Positions 16,161 through 26,565 are shown, numbered from the stretch's first letter. The stretch is 64,000 bases of DNA from Leyella stercorea DSM 18206 (GCF_000235885.1 NZ_JH379436.1:1-64000); one strand, 5' to 3'. Numbers and translations: made by a program. The notes: generated from the sequence alone by a model not told the origin.

Positions 16161-16886
16161 ATGAAGGAAATCAGATATTTCTATGTTCCCAATGCTGCGA
16201 GCGTTGGTGAACTGCCGGAAGAGGAAGCGAAGCACGCTGTTAGGGTGCTTCGCCTTCAAAGTGGCGACCGTATGGTGCTCGTAGACGGCGAGGGGGGATT
16301 GTTTGACGCTGAGGTTAGTGTGGCATCGGGCAAGCATTGCTTGTACAACATTCTGGAGACTCTGCCGTATGAGCGTGAGTGGCGTGGACGTATAAGTCTT
16401 GCCATTGCGCCTACGAAGATGATGGATCGTATGGAATGGATGGCGGAGAAGGCCACTGAGATTGGCTTCGACGAGATTAGCTTCTTGGATTGTAAGTTCT
16501 CTGAGCGCAAGACGTTGCGTACGGACAGGGTGGAGCGTATCGTTGTCTCGGCAATGAAGCAGAGTCACAAGGCTTGTAAGCCTGTGGTGAACGAGATGTG
16601 TGGCTTCAGGGAGTTTGTTGCGAGGGAACGCGAGGGTCGTAAGTTTATTGCTCATTGTTATGAGGAGGTGGTGCGTCGGGATTTGTTCGACGAGCTTTCT
16701 GCGATGGACGCGGAAACGCCGGTCACGGTGCTTGTCGGTCCGGAGGGTGATTTCTCTATCGATGAGGTGAGGTTGGCTATGGAGCATGGCTACGAGTCGA
16801 TATCGCTTGGCAGAAGTCGTTTGCGTACGGAGACTGCGGGTCTGAGTGCGGTGATGATGGCAAATCTTTCTAAGCGGAGGGGGTGA
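16161..16886 (+). CDS. rsmE: 16S rRNA (uracil-1498-N3)-methyltransferase
   Basis: The 241-residue SPOUT-class enzyme methylates U1498 of 16S rRNA. An N-terminal PUA-like part (HAVRVLRLQSGDRMVLVDGEG) is followed by LAIAPTKMMDRMEWMAEKATEIGFDEI. The C-terminal trefoil knot has VLVGPEGDFSIDEV and SLGRSRLRTETAG, which form the AdoMet pocket. It is the second gene of a two-gene unit with the nucleoside-type transporter. A repeat cluster follows immediately after the stop. Confidence 0.95.
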   Translation: MKEIRYFYVPNAASVGELPEEEAKHAVRVLRLQSGDRMVLVDGEGGLFDAEVSVASGKHCLYNILETLPYEREWRGRISLAIAPTKMMDRMEWMAEKATEIGFDEISFLDCKFSERKTLRTDRVERIVVSAMKQSHKACKPVVNEMCGFREFVAREREGRKFIAHCYEEVVRRDLFDELSAMDAETPVTVLVGPEGDFSIDEVRLAMEHGYESISLGRSRLRTETAGLSAVMMANLSKRRG

Positions 16887-17010
16887 AGGAGTTAAGGAGT
16901 AGTTAAGGAGTAGTTAAGAAGTTAAGAAGTTAAGAAGTTAAGCCATTAGTGTTTTTGCTTGATTTACAGCATTAAAAGCATTTGGCTTAACTCCTTAACT
17001 CCTTAAACTT
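16884..17010. repeat. tandem GTTAAGGA/GTTAAGAA repeats with inverted partner
   Basis: Six near-tandem copies of a GTTAAGRA-type unit (16891-16942) are followed by about 42 bp of loop. An inverted counterpart (GGCTTAACTCCTTAACTCC at 16984-17002, continuing to about 17010) follows. AAGTTAAGCC and GGCTTAACT form the inner stem. Located between convergent rsmE and bcp, it may terminate both, but there is no clear T-tract. Confidence 0.75.
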
Positions 17011-17029
17011 CTCTGAACTTGTGAGGATT

Positions 17030-17494
17030 TTATTCTTTATTGATGTATTGCAGGATCTGTTCGGCGTGAATCTTCGTCTTTATCTCTTTGGGTGTGAAGA
17101 TTTTCTGGATGATGCCATTTTCGTCAACGAGGTATGTTGTGCGCAGGATGCCGATGGTTTTTCTGCCGCAGGCTACTTTTTCGCCCCAGCAACCAAGTTG
17201 CTGCAAGAGTGTGGTCTCGGTGTCGGCGATGAGCGGGAACTGCAGTCCCTGAGTGTCGGCGAATTTCTTCTGTAGGGCCTGCTTGTCCTTGCTGACGCCT
17301 ATTATGTCGTAGCCGGCAGCTGCCAACTCTTCTTTGTGTGCCTGGAGGGAACATGCCTCGGCTGTGCATCCGCTGGTGTTTGCCTTGGGATAGCTGTAAA
17401 GTACGATTTTGCGACCTTGATAGTCGCTTGCCTTGATTTCACGTCCGTCTTGGTCTATGCCAAGAATCTCGGGTATTTTGTCTCCTATGTTCAT
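17030..17494 (-). CDS. bcp: thioredoxin-dependent peroxiredoxin (Bcp/PrxQ type)
   Basis: The 154-residue protein reduces peroxides using thioredoxin. It has the thioredoxin-like fold with the peroxidatic Cys at about residue 43 in PKANTSGCTAEACSLQ, and a second Cys five residues later, the PrxQ resolving position. The usual NTPGCT reads NTSGCT here, a minor change. It has its own promoter at 17533-17564, separate from the upstream CNNM gene. Confidence 0.93.
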   Translation of the reverse strand: MNIGDKIPEILGIDQDGREIKASDYQGRKIVLYSYPKANTSGCTAEACSLQAHKEELAAAGYDIIGVSKDKQALQKKFADTQGLQFPLIADTETTLLQQLGCWGEKVACGRKTIGILRTTYLVDENGIIQKIFTPKEIKTKIHAEQILQYINKE

Positions 17495-17532
17495 AATTGG
17501 GTTGTTTTTGTTTTTTATTTTGTTTTATGTTG

Positions 17533-17564
17533 CAAAGATATGTATTCAATCTGAGATGAGCAAA
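17533..17564 (-). promoter_or_regulatory. promoter of bcp
   Basis: On the minus strand TTTG (17564-17561), 20 bp and TATCTTTG (17540-17533). The ATG is 38 bp downstream. Confidence 0.75.
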
Positions 17565-17612
17565 CTCTTTGCGCTCTTAATGTCGGATGTTTACTTGTTG
17601 CATGTATTCTTG

Positions 17613-18644
17613 CTATTTCCCTTTTTGCAACATCTTACGCGACTTCTCCTTTGCGAAAGCCTGCATGTCAACAGCCACGTCATCCTCGTCCACAATCTCT
17701 ACGCCGGTCATGGTTTCTATGATGTCTTCCATTGAGACCACGCCACGTAGGCAGCCGTATTCGTCGAGGATGATGGAAATGTGTTCGCGCTTCTCCAGCA
17801 TCTTCTCCCATATTTGATATACCGAATCGTCTTCGTTGAAAGAAAGTATCGGGCGCATGAGGTCGGAGAGTTTTGTTTCAAATTTGTCGTCCGACAACTT
17901 CTTCAGCACCATGTCTTTCAGCACGTAGCCGATGATATATTCCTTACTTTTGTCGTAGACGGGTATGCGTGAGAAATTCCATGTCTGCTGCTCGTAGAAC
18001 TCCTTGATGGTAAGGTTCACGTTGGCAGATTCTACCACAATGGATGGTGTCATCACCTCGCGTGCCTTAACGGCAGCCAGACGGATGCAGCTTTTGATAA
18101 TCTTGCTTTCTGACTCGCGGAAGATGCCCTCCGTGGTGCCTACGTCAACCATCGCCGACACTTCTTCGCGGCTCACGGAAGCTTGATGCGCCTTCGGGGT
18201 GAAGACCTTTGTGATTAGCTCTGAGAGCAGAACGAGCGGGTAGGTGATGAAGATGAGCACGCGGATAGTCTTGGTGGAAGGCATGGCGAGCGAACGCCAG
18301 TAGGATGCTCCGATGGTCTTGGGTATGATTTCGGAAAGCACAAGGATCAACAGCGTGAGAATGGCTGATATCAGTCCGAAGTATTCTTCGCCGAAGAGCT
18401 TCATCGACTCTGCGCCGACACCTGCCGAACCGATGGTGTGGGCAATGGTGTTGAGCGAGAGGATTGCGCCTACGGGACGGTCCACGTTGTTCTTGTACTG
18501 TTTCATTAAGGAGGCAGTCTTGCTGCCTTGACTCTCCTTCATCGAGATGAACGACATAGGAGTGGATAGGAGTACTGCCTCGAGGACGGAACATAAAAAG
18601 GATAGTGACAGAGCACTTAAGAAATATAAAATGATTAAGCCCAT
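17613..18644 (-). CDS. CNNM-CBS domain membrane protein (CorC/hemolysin family, short form)
   Basis: The 343-residue protein has an N-terminal CNNM/DUF21 membrane domain with about four hydrophobic segments (1-25, around 60-80, 85-110, 128-150) and the conserved LILVLSEIIPKTIGA motif. Residues about 200-320 form a CBS pair (VMTPSIVVESANVNLTIKEF; DLMRPILSFNEDDSVYQIWEKM; YGCLRGVVSMEDIIETMTG). The C-terminal CorC/HlyC transporter-associated domain is missing, which gives a short form. Family members act in Mg2+ or other cation homeostasis. A minus-strand -7 box (CAAAGATA on the plus strand) sits at 18755-18762. Confidence 0.88.
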   Translation of the reverse strand: MGLIILYFLSALSLSFLCSVLEAVLLSTPMSFISMKESQGSKTASLMKQYKNNVDRPVGAILSLNTIAHTIGSAGVGAESMKLFGEEYFGLISAILTLLILVLSEIIPKTIGASYWRSLAMPSTKTIRVLIFITYPLVLLSELITKVFTPKAHQASVSREEVSAMVDVGTTEGIFRESESKIIKSCIRLAAVKAREVMTPSIVVESANVNLTIKEFYEQQTWNFSRIPVYDKSKEYIIGYVLKDMVLKKLSDDKFETKLSDLMRPILSFNEDDSVYQIWEKMLEKREHISIILDEYGCLRGVVSMEDIIETMTGVEIVDEDDVAVDMQAFAKEKSRKMLQKGK

Positions 18645-20390
<1,746 letters not shown>

Positions 20391-20427
20391 ACGTGGTTAA
20401 TTATTGAATAAATCATAATCGACGTTA

Positions 20428-20480
20428 ATGGGCATGAACAACCGTGACGGTTGACCATGCCCATATTTTATATTTTCAAA
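20428..20480 (+). terminator. intrinsic terminator of eno
   Basis: ATGGGCATG at 20428-20436 pairs with CATGCCCAT ending at 20464. An inner CAACCG/CGGTTG stem and a T-rich tail (ATTTTATATTTTC) follow. Confidence 0.85.
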
Positions 20481-20595
20481 CAGGGCCGGGTGTCACACGG
20501 CTATGTTTGCACTGCCTACAAAAGGGATGCTGCTATAACGAGAGATGTTACATCGTATCTTAACCGGGAACGACATGCGGGACTTATCCTGCCGA

Positions 20596-21042
20596 TCAGT
20601 CGATATCAATGAGTTGGAAGCGGCGGTTGAAGGTGAGGTCAATTCCGTTTGTCAGTTCCACTTCGTATTCCTTCGTGTTCAGCTCTATCTTTCTCACAGT
20701 TTCTCCTCTATAATTCTCCTTCAAGTAGTTCTTGATGGGTTGCGGGATGAGCTGGCTGGGCACGATGCCTTGTTTGCAGTCAATCTCAGTAAGGTTGCCC
20801 TTCTTGTCGAACTCCAGCTTCGTGCCATTCCGCAGAACGACGTCATAGCTTCTGCTGAGAACGCCGGACTCAATTGTGGCGAGCATGACCTTCTGACCCT
20901 TGAAGTGTTTGCTGAGCAGGGTCTGGGCCTTGGCAGGGAGTTCTTTAACGTTGATGGGTTTGTCGTTGTCGGCATTTGCTACGAAACTGAATGACATCAT
21001 GCAACAAACGGCAATCATCAAAATTCTCATAATTCTTTTCAT
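20596..21042 (-). CDS. secreted PepSY-like protein
   Basis: The 148-residue product has a signal peptide (MKRIMRILMIAVCCMMSFSFVANA) that probably ends near residue 24. Two copies of a PepSY-like beta unit follow (about 35-85 and 100-148): YDVVLRNGTKLEFDKKGNLTEID, then YEVELTNGIDLTFNRRFQLID. This matches the Bacteroidetes putative beta-lactamase-inhibitor-like PepSY family (PF11396, from memory). Such proteins are periplasmic with no established function. The start could alternatively be the Met at residue 5. It is convergent with eno. Confidence 0.8.
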   Translation of the reverse strand: MKRIMRILMIAVCCMMSFSFVANADNDKPINVKELPAKAQTLLSKHFKGQKVMLATIESGVLSRSYDVVLRNGTKLEFDKKGNLTEIDCKQGIVPSQLIPQPIKNYLKENYRGETVRKIELNTKEYEVELTNGIDLTFNRRFQLIDID

Positions 21043-21170
21043 AAAGCTACAAATTAAAGATTTATAATATATGATTGATGTTTTGAAGTAAATTCTACTC
21101 GTTCTTGAAGCGGACAGAAATCTTCAAACATCACACATTCAATTAGACGCAAATCGTTCGCGAAAGTTTA

Positions 21171-23171
21171 TTACAAACATCCTTTTTCTTTCTGTTCTTC
21201 CTTTTTGTCCACAATCTGCGTGATGCGCCTGATGCTTCTGTTACGTTGGTTGATGATGAGCGGCACACGTTCTACCACCACCATAGAAGTGTCGAGGCCC
21301 AATGCCTTAGGCTCGTCGATGCCTATCTTGCTGATAAGAGCGTAGAAACTCATCAACAAGTTCTGCTGACGGTTGGCGGAACTCTCTGGATAATATACAC
21401 GATGAATGATGATGAACCGGAAATCGCCAGGTATTCCGTTCTTACGAAGCGAAGGATAGGTGCTTTTTAAATCTACCTTCTTGCTTGCCACAAGGTCTTC
21501 CACCACTTGTCGCAGATAAAGACTCACACGTGGTTCTATGCGGAAACCTATGTGCATCGTCACACTATAGAGAGTGTCTGGCACCAGAGTTTTGCAGCTG
21601 TACTCAAGCGTGTCTGGAGTATCTACAAACTCCATATTTATAAACCAGTAATGATCGGCACGCTTGGGCTGCTTGTTGATGATGGAATAGAGCAGTTTGT
21701 CGTCTACGGCGCCTTCCTTGCTGGTATGGTTTACATAGACAAGGTTGGACGCGTACTTAGGTATGCTCTCGTCGGCTTTGATGTCGGAGATAATCTGATA
21801 ATAGTCATCCAGCGGTTTGGTGCAGACATAATGGCGTCGTATCTTCATGGCCCGAACCCATACATACATCATTAGGAACAGGATTCCGCCAATGAGCATC
21901 GTACACCATCCTCCAGCGAGAAACTTTGACAGGTTGGCTGCCAGAAAGATGGCTTCGATGGTGCAGTATGCGCCCATAAACAGCAGCGTGAAGACTCGTG
22001 CCACGCCCTTGCTGTGCAGGTAGAAACCTAGCAGCAGGGTAGTCATCAGCATGGTGATAGTGATGGCGAGTCCGTACGCAGCCTCCATGTGTGAGGAGTC
22101 GCGAAAGAGAAGGATGATGAGAACCACGCCGATGTACATGGCAAGGTTGATCATCGGGATATAGAGTTGTCCTTTTACATGAGTAGGATGCTTTATACGC
22201 ATACGCGGCCAGAAGTGCAGGTTCATGGCTTCGCTCAATATGGAGAAGGTGCCGCTGATAAGTGCCTGACTTGCCACGATAGCCGCACCCGTGGCCATGA
22301 TGATGGCGAAGATCAACATGCTCTGCGGCATTATGGAAAAGAACGGATTCACGGACAAGGCTGTTGGCACATGGTTCAGCACCCAAGCGCCCTGTCCCAG
22401 ATAGTTGAGAATGAGCATGGTCTTTACAAATGCCCAACTGATGGTGATGTTTTTTCTGCCACAATGTCCCAAGTCGGAGTAGAGAGCCTCGGCACCGGTA
22501 GTGCAGAGAAACACGGCGCCAAGGATTAAGAACCATTCAGGCGATTGTGTTAGCAGAACAACTGCGTAATAGGGATTGAAAGCCTTCAGTATCATGGGGT
22601 AAGACGTGATGCTGAAGGCTCCCACCACGCCCAGCAGCAGAAACCATAGCAGCATGAATACTCCAAACGACTTGCCTATGCTCTCTGTGCCAAACCGCTG
22701 TACGAAGAAGATGATGGTGATGATGGCAAGTGTAATTGGGATGACCGGCAGATCAGGACTGATGCTTTCGAGTCCTTCGATGGCTGTGGTAACCGTGATG
22801 GCAGGGGTGATGATTCCGTCAGCCAACAAGGTGCTGGCGCCTATGATAGCCAATATGTATATCCACTTGCTCTTGAGTCGACGCAACAGGGCGTAGAGGG
22901 CGAGAATGCCTCCTTCGCCATTGTTGTCGGCACGCAGCGCCACACATACGTATTTGATGGTTGTCTGTAGGGTGAGTGTCCAGATGATGCAGGATAATGC
23001 GCCCAGTATGGTGCTCTCGTCGATGGTCTCGCCTGTATGCAGGATGGCCTTCATCACATATAGGGGTGATGTTCCGATGTCGCCAAACACGATGCCTAAA
23101 GTGACGAGCAATCCCAAGAAGCTTATTCGATGATGGTTGCAGACTACCGATTTTTTTGTATCTTCTCTCAT
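21171..23171 (-). CDS. kup: Kup-family potassium uptake protein
   Basis: The 666-residue K+ transporter has about 12 membrane segments over residues 15-430 and a cytoplasmic C-terminal tail. Signatures are LGIVFGDIGTSPLYV near the N-terminus, NNGEGGILALYAL, and TGAEALYSDLGHCG. Potassium enters by proton symport. The ATG at 23171 is preferred over a non-ATG start at 23195, because the sequence before it is a purine-rich leader. Confidence 0.95.
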   Translation of the reverse strand: MREDTKKSVVCNHHRISFLGLLVTLGIVFGDIGTSPLYVMKAILHTGETIDESTILGALSCIIWTLTLQTTIKYVCVALRADNNGEGGILALYALLRRLKSKWIYILAIIGASTLLADGIITPAITVTTAIEGLESISPDLPVIPITLAIITIIFFVQRFGTESIGKSFGVFMLLWFLLLGVVGAFSITSYPMILKAFNPYYAVVLLTQSPEWFLILGAVFLCTTGAEALYSDLGHCGRKNITISWAFVKTMLILNYLGQGAWVLNHVPTALSVNPFFSIMPQSMLIFAIIMATGAAIVASQALISGTFSILSEAMNLHFWPRMRIKHPTHVKGQLYIPMINLAMYIGVVLIILLFRDSSHMEAAYGLAITITMLMTTLLLGFYLHSKGVARVFTLLFMGAYCTIEAIFLAANLSKFLAGGWCTMLIGGILFLMMYVWVRAMKIRRHYVCTKPLDDYYQIISDIKADESIPKYASNLVYVNHTSKEGAVDDKLLYSIINKQPKRADHYWFINMEFVDTPDTLEYSCKTLVPDTLYSVTMHIGFRIEPRVSLYLRQVVEDLVASKKVDLKSTYPSLRKNGIPGDFRFIIIHRVYYPESSANRQQNLLMSFYALISKIGIDEPKALGLDTSMVVVERVPLIINQRNRSIRRITQIVDKKEEQKEKGCL

Positions 23172-23224
23172 GTTTTTCTCTTTTTTATTAAACAATGTTA
23201 TCCTTTAGATTATCAAATTGTCCG

Positions 23225-23232
23225 CAAAGGTA
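23225..23232 (-). promoter_or_regulatory. -7 box of kup
   Basis: The plus strand reads CAAAGGTA, which is TACCTTTG on the minus strand, 54 bp before the ATG at 23171. The -33 element is not evident. Confidence 0.45.
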
Positions 23233-23333
23233 TAAACATGAGAGGTAAGATATGATTTGTTTAACAAGAATTATCTTATTTAACATCTTGTGAAAGATAT
23301 GAAGCTGGTAAAACTTTTCAAACAAAATAAATT

Positions 23334-23366
23334 AAGGCTGATACTTCTCACGAGGTATCAGCCTTT
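23334..23366. terminator. orphan hairpin with CGTGAGA loop
   Basis: AAGGCTGATAC (23334-23344) pairs perfectly with GTATCAGCCTT (23355-23365), with TCTTGTT following on the plus strand. No plus-strand gene lies upstream. Read on the minus strand its loop contains CGTGAGA, the same as the loop of the small RNA candidate at 6483-6556. The sequence next to the stem (AAGGTAACAAGAAAG against AAGGTTAAGAAAG) is also similar. Confidence 0.55.
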
Positions 23367-23422
23367 CTTGTTACCTTTGTTTTTGAAAATATTAATTCAA
23401 GTAACTATGAAAAAGGTGCACA

Positions 23423-23851
23423 TTTTAGCGGACAGCCGATGTGTGGACAGCTAATAAATTTGCTCAGCAAGGAAGAAATTCTCAAATTCAGTCGCGAACA
23501 TAACGGAGAACGCTACGTTAAGCTTTTTGATGCCTACCAGCATCTGGTTATAATGCTTTACGCCGTTATCAAGAGATTTAACTTATTGCGTAAAATTACC
23601 GACTTCATGTTTCCCGAGGCACGTAAGCTCGCTCATCTTGGCATAAAGACCATGCCAAGGAGCTGCACATTGTCGGACGCCAACGCCAGCAGGCCCGCAG
23701 CCATGTATGAGGACACATACCGCAGCCAGTATGTCAGATACAATGACGAACTTTCCTCGGACAGCCGAAACCGGCAGGTCTCCTCATGGCTCACCCGTCT
23801 GCAAATCATCAACTCCACTATAATAACCTTATTATTGCTGTCCGCTAAAAC
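23423..23851 (+). mobile_element. IS deletion derivative with 14-bp terminal inverted repeats
   Basis: TTTTAGCGGACAGC at 23423-23436 recurs exactly inverted at 23838-23851. Between them lies the 5' part of a transposase gene joined directly to the right end, as in an internally deleted, MITE-like copy. Total length is 429 bp. No target-site duplication is visible. A third, imperfect end-like sequence (TTTTAACGGAC) lies outside at 23885-23895. Confidence 0.7.
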
Positions 23852-23963
23852 TCCAAAGAGCATAAATTTCCTACCGAAGTCCAGTTTTAACGGACTTATA
23901 AGCGTAATATCCGAATTTATAACGACTATTCGCACGTTTCAATATAGAATGGTAAATGATTAA
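23439..23963 (+). pseudogene. transposase remnant, IS4-like with DUF4372-type N-terminus
   Basis: The first about 125 residues (GQLINLLSKEEILKFSREHNGERYVK, LRKITDFMFPEARKLAHLGIKTMPRSCTLSDANASR) match the N-terminal region of IS4-family transposases with a DUF4372 domain. The expected catalytic IDSTT segment reads IINSTIITL, so the first catalytic Asp is Asn. The coding sequence then runs into the right inverted repeat at 23838, and the remaining residues are read-through of flanking DNA. The catalytic core is missing, so the product cannot transpose itself, though an active relative could mobilise the ends. Confidence 0.75.
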
Positions 23964-24055
23964 AGCTATAAGTTTATTGCTTATATAGGCAAATCAGGCT
24001 CTATTGAAGAGAATGGCTCAAAGATGTATGAACGGTATAAGGTCCAGTTACAATT

Positions 24056-24769
24056 CTATTCAACATCTTTATATTTCCATATATACCCACCTGCAGATTT
24101 TCTTTGTCCTTTACATACTGCAGATATTTTGCCATTTGCAATCGAATATTTTATTTCTGCTTTCCTTATGCTATTCCACTCTTTAACAAATTTTCCTTCT
24201 TTCGTGTATTGTAATACAGCCTTTGGAGTTGGTTGATGTGTAGGCGTAAATTGATTTATATCAGTATTATCATCTTCGTATCGAAATACGTATCCATGCG
24301 TACTTTTTGAGTCATGTCTTGCTGTAGATAAAATATATTGTCTATCAATTCCTGTCGCTATCGCTGCTTTCTTTGGAGAGTCATATCTAGCAATTTCATT
24401 TAGTTTTAAATCAAATTGGATTATTGTTTTTTTCTTTTCATTAAGGCTGTACTTACATTTAGGACAACATGGATACAATACCATTTTATTCACTCGTTTA
24501 ATCCATTGATGCCCGCATTTTGGACATTTCCAACTTGCCTTATAATCACACATTGATGTTACATCATCAGCAGTTTTTTCTTTATTATTTTCAATATCCC
24601 AAAAGACAGCAATCTCTGGATTCTTTTGTAATAAAGACCCATGTCTTGCTAAAAGAACCTCTCTCATTATTTGTGAATGATTATATTTATAACATTGGGA
24701 ACAACCTTTTCCATTTGCTCTATTATCTGGTGTCGCTGTCCATACATAACCACAGATATGGCATTTCCA
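24056..24769 (-). pseudogene. 3' part of split zinc-ribbon / NUMOD1-like gene
   Basis: This continues the reading frame of the 24770-26248 gene after a single TAG at 24770-24772. The 34 codons directly after the stop are open and finish a zinc ribbon (WKCHICGYVW...CSQC). The next in-frame ATG is at 24667, giving a 203-residue ORF. That part holds one more zinc ribbon (CPKCGHQW...CPKC) and two NUMOD1-like modules: IIQFDLKLNEIARYDSPKKAA with THGYVFRY, and VLQYTKEGKFVKEWNSIRKAE with AGGYIWKY. NUMOD1 modules are DNA-binding units typical of homing endonucleases. Whether it is translated separately is unknown. Confidence 0.7.
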
Positions 24770-26248
24770 CTAAACGACTTCCGAATAGTGAGACGGGATT
24801 TTGTTAGGAAATACATTCAAGGTCTCATTTTTCTCATAAAACCAATCTTTCAATAATTCTGGATATTTTTCAGCAAAAGATCCATTCTTTTTTACATATG
24901 TTTTGCGTTTGGTCACTTTGCGTAGCTCTTCTGCACAATATGGGCATCCTGTTCCTTGAATCCTATCAGCAACAGTTGCCGTCCATTTATGTTCAGGAAA
25001 ATTCTTGCAAATCCAATATACTTTTTGTTTACTATTACCGGCGGATATATTGTTTGGCATTATACCCTGTTTCCCATTCTCTTTGTAATCCCATTCGTCA
25101 AGTAATTGAGGACTTTTTGTTGCAAAGTCATTAAATCCAATCAGTAACTTTACACCGGCACAATATGGACAACCATAGCCTTGTGTTCTGCTTGAAGAAG
25201 GTGCATACCAACTATGTCCATTCTTGCACTTCCAATATAGTTTTAAACTTGAGCCACGGCTAATACATTCTGGGTCTATATTTCCGTTCTTTTCATAGTC
25301 CCATTCAGTAAGCAAATGAGGATAAAGTCTTGCAATGCTATTCTCTTTCTTTCTTGTGAGATAAGATTCCTTTATGGCAACTTTGTTTTTCTCTACATCA
25401 ATTGCAACATATGGAATACCTATCAAATAACAAAGATTTTCTATAGCATAATTTAAATATGCGTAATTTTTGTCATAAATAACATGAACAGCATCTTTTT
25501 TCACACTAAAATATTCAGACTCTATAACTCTATATAACTTTATTCCCATTTTTTGCAGAAGAACTTCTTTTCTTTCGTCTCTTGCCTTCTGTTTAGGTGT
25601 TTTATGCTTTGGCCCATCATATTCAATTCCTATCATTTTTGAGGGAATAAATATATCTATATGAGAATTGTTTTCTAATTTATATCCATTTATGCATTCT
25701 ATATGTTGGTTAAAGTAAAAATATAACACTTGCTCAGGAAATGATGTATGCATCTCCCTCTGACAAATAGGACATTCACCAGACGTTCTATGCAATCTGT
25801 AAGACACACTATTCTTCCAATGATGCCCACGTTTACATACCCAATGAACTTGTGTCTTGGTGTCATGATTAGTAACATCCTCCGAGAATATGCCTTCTTG
25901 TTCGTTTTTCTCATAATCCCATTCCTTTAACAATTCTGGATTTGTTATTGTTATAGGATCTTCTCCATATCGCTGATTAGTTCTACCTTTTATTGCACAT
26001 CTCTTACATGGGAACATTTTCTTAGCATGGCTTTGAATACTTGTCGGAGTTTCACTTTTATAGCCACACACATGACATTTCCAATAAATAAGTTTATTTG
26101 ACCCAGATAGAAAATCAGATGGTTTGTATGGTTGATTCCTTTCATCATCATAGTCCCAATCTAATGCTCTTTCTGGATAGTTATCTTCAAAACTACCCTC
26201 CTTTAGGATTCGTTTCAATATATATGATTTCTTGTAAGGATCATTCAT
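24770..26248 (-). CDS. multi-zinc-ribbon protein with Vsr/DUF559-like nuclease domain (5' part of split gene)
   Basis: The 492-residue product has four zinc ribbons of the DUF4379 type: CHVCGYKS...CKRC near 58, CKRGHHW...CPIC near 138, CKNGHSW...CPYC near 340, and CKNFPEHKW...CPYC near 410. Each is preceded by a conserved LL.EWDYEKN. Inserted at about 168-240 is a PD-(D/E)XK-like nuclease of the Vsr/DUF559 sort: SFPEQVLYFYF, HIDIFIPSKMIGIEYDGPKH and LLQKMGIKLYRVIES. The frame stops at TAG (24770) in the middle of a fifth ribbon, where Trp is expected, and the same frame continues to 24056. Intact length would be 730 residues. Plausible roles are homing-type or defence nuclease; this is inference. 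Confidence 0.75.
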   Translation of the reverse strand: MNDPYKKSYILKRILKEGSFEDNYPERALDWDYDDERNQPYKPSDFLSGSNKLIYWKCHVCGYKSETPTSIQSHAKKMFPCKRCAIKGRTNQRYGEDPITITNPELLKEWDYEKNEQEGIFSEDVTNHDTKTQVHWVCKRGHHWKNSVSYRLHRTSGECPICQREMHTSFPEQVLYFYFNQHIECINGYKLENNSHIDIFIPSKMIGIEYDGPKHKTPKQKARDERKEVLLQKMGIKLYRVIESEYFSVKKDAVHVIYDKNYAYLNYAIENLCYLIGIPYVAIDVEKNKVAIKESYLTRKKENSIARLYPHLLTEWDYEKNGNIDPECISRGSSLKLYWKCKNGHSWYAPSSSRTQGYGCPYCAGVKLLIGFNDFATKSPQLLDEWDYKENGKQGIMPNNISAGNSKQKVYWICKNFPEHKWTATVADRIQGTGCPYCAEELRKVTKRKTYVKKNGSFAEKYPELLKDWFYEKNETLNVFPNKIPSHYSEVV

Positions 26249-26280
26249 TTTATCACACTTCTAAGTTTGTCAATCCAAAG

Positions 26281-26487
26281 CTATTCAAGGAAAAGACCTT
26301 CCATAACACGAAGTCCATTACTGGCATATTCGTTATCAGGAGAAATATAAAAGCCTTTTGACATTAGTTTTGAGGCATATTCGTTGGCTGTGCCATCTAT
26401 AGGGAATCCAAGGAACTTCAAATGTTCCTCAGAAAAAGTTTGTGTGAAGCACAAAAACGAAATGATAAATATTATAAGTCGTTTCAT
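26281..26487 (-). pseudogene. truncated secreted-protein gene
   Basis: 68 codons encode a signal peptide (MKRLIIFIISFLCFTQTFS) followed by EEHLKFLGFPIDGTANEYASKLMSKGF. This is the typical beginning of a Bacteroidetes secreted-protein family that is normally considerably longer. The ORF ends after RVMEGLFLE, where family members continue, so it looks truncated. Family recognition is from memory. It is on the same strand as the zinc-ribbon gene, 32 bp upstream of it. Confidence 0.5.
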
Positions 26488-26565
26488 ATTTTAATGTTTA
26501 AATGTATATTCAATAATTACCCTTATAAGGTGGATTAACCATTATAATATCTATATTATGTAAAA

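Noticed and set aside
24770-24772. TAG as recoded (pyrrolysine or programmed read-through) codon
   Set aside because: No pyrrolysine genes are visible, and the codon replaces a conserved Trp (one-base change TGG to TAG), so a nonsense mutation is simpler.
26521-26530. Palindrome CCTTATAAGG as an operator
   Set aside because: A single 10-bp AT-centred palindrome without a second copy or a regulator next to it; likely chance in AT-rich DNA.
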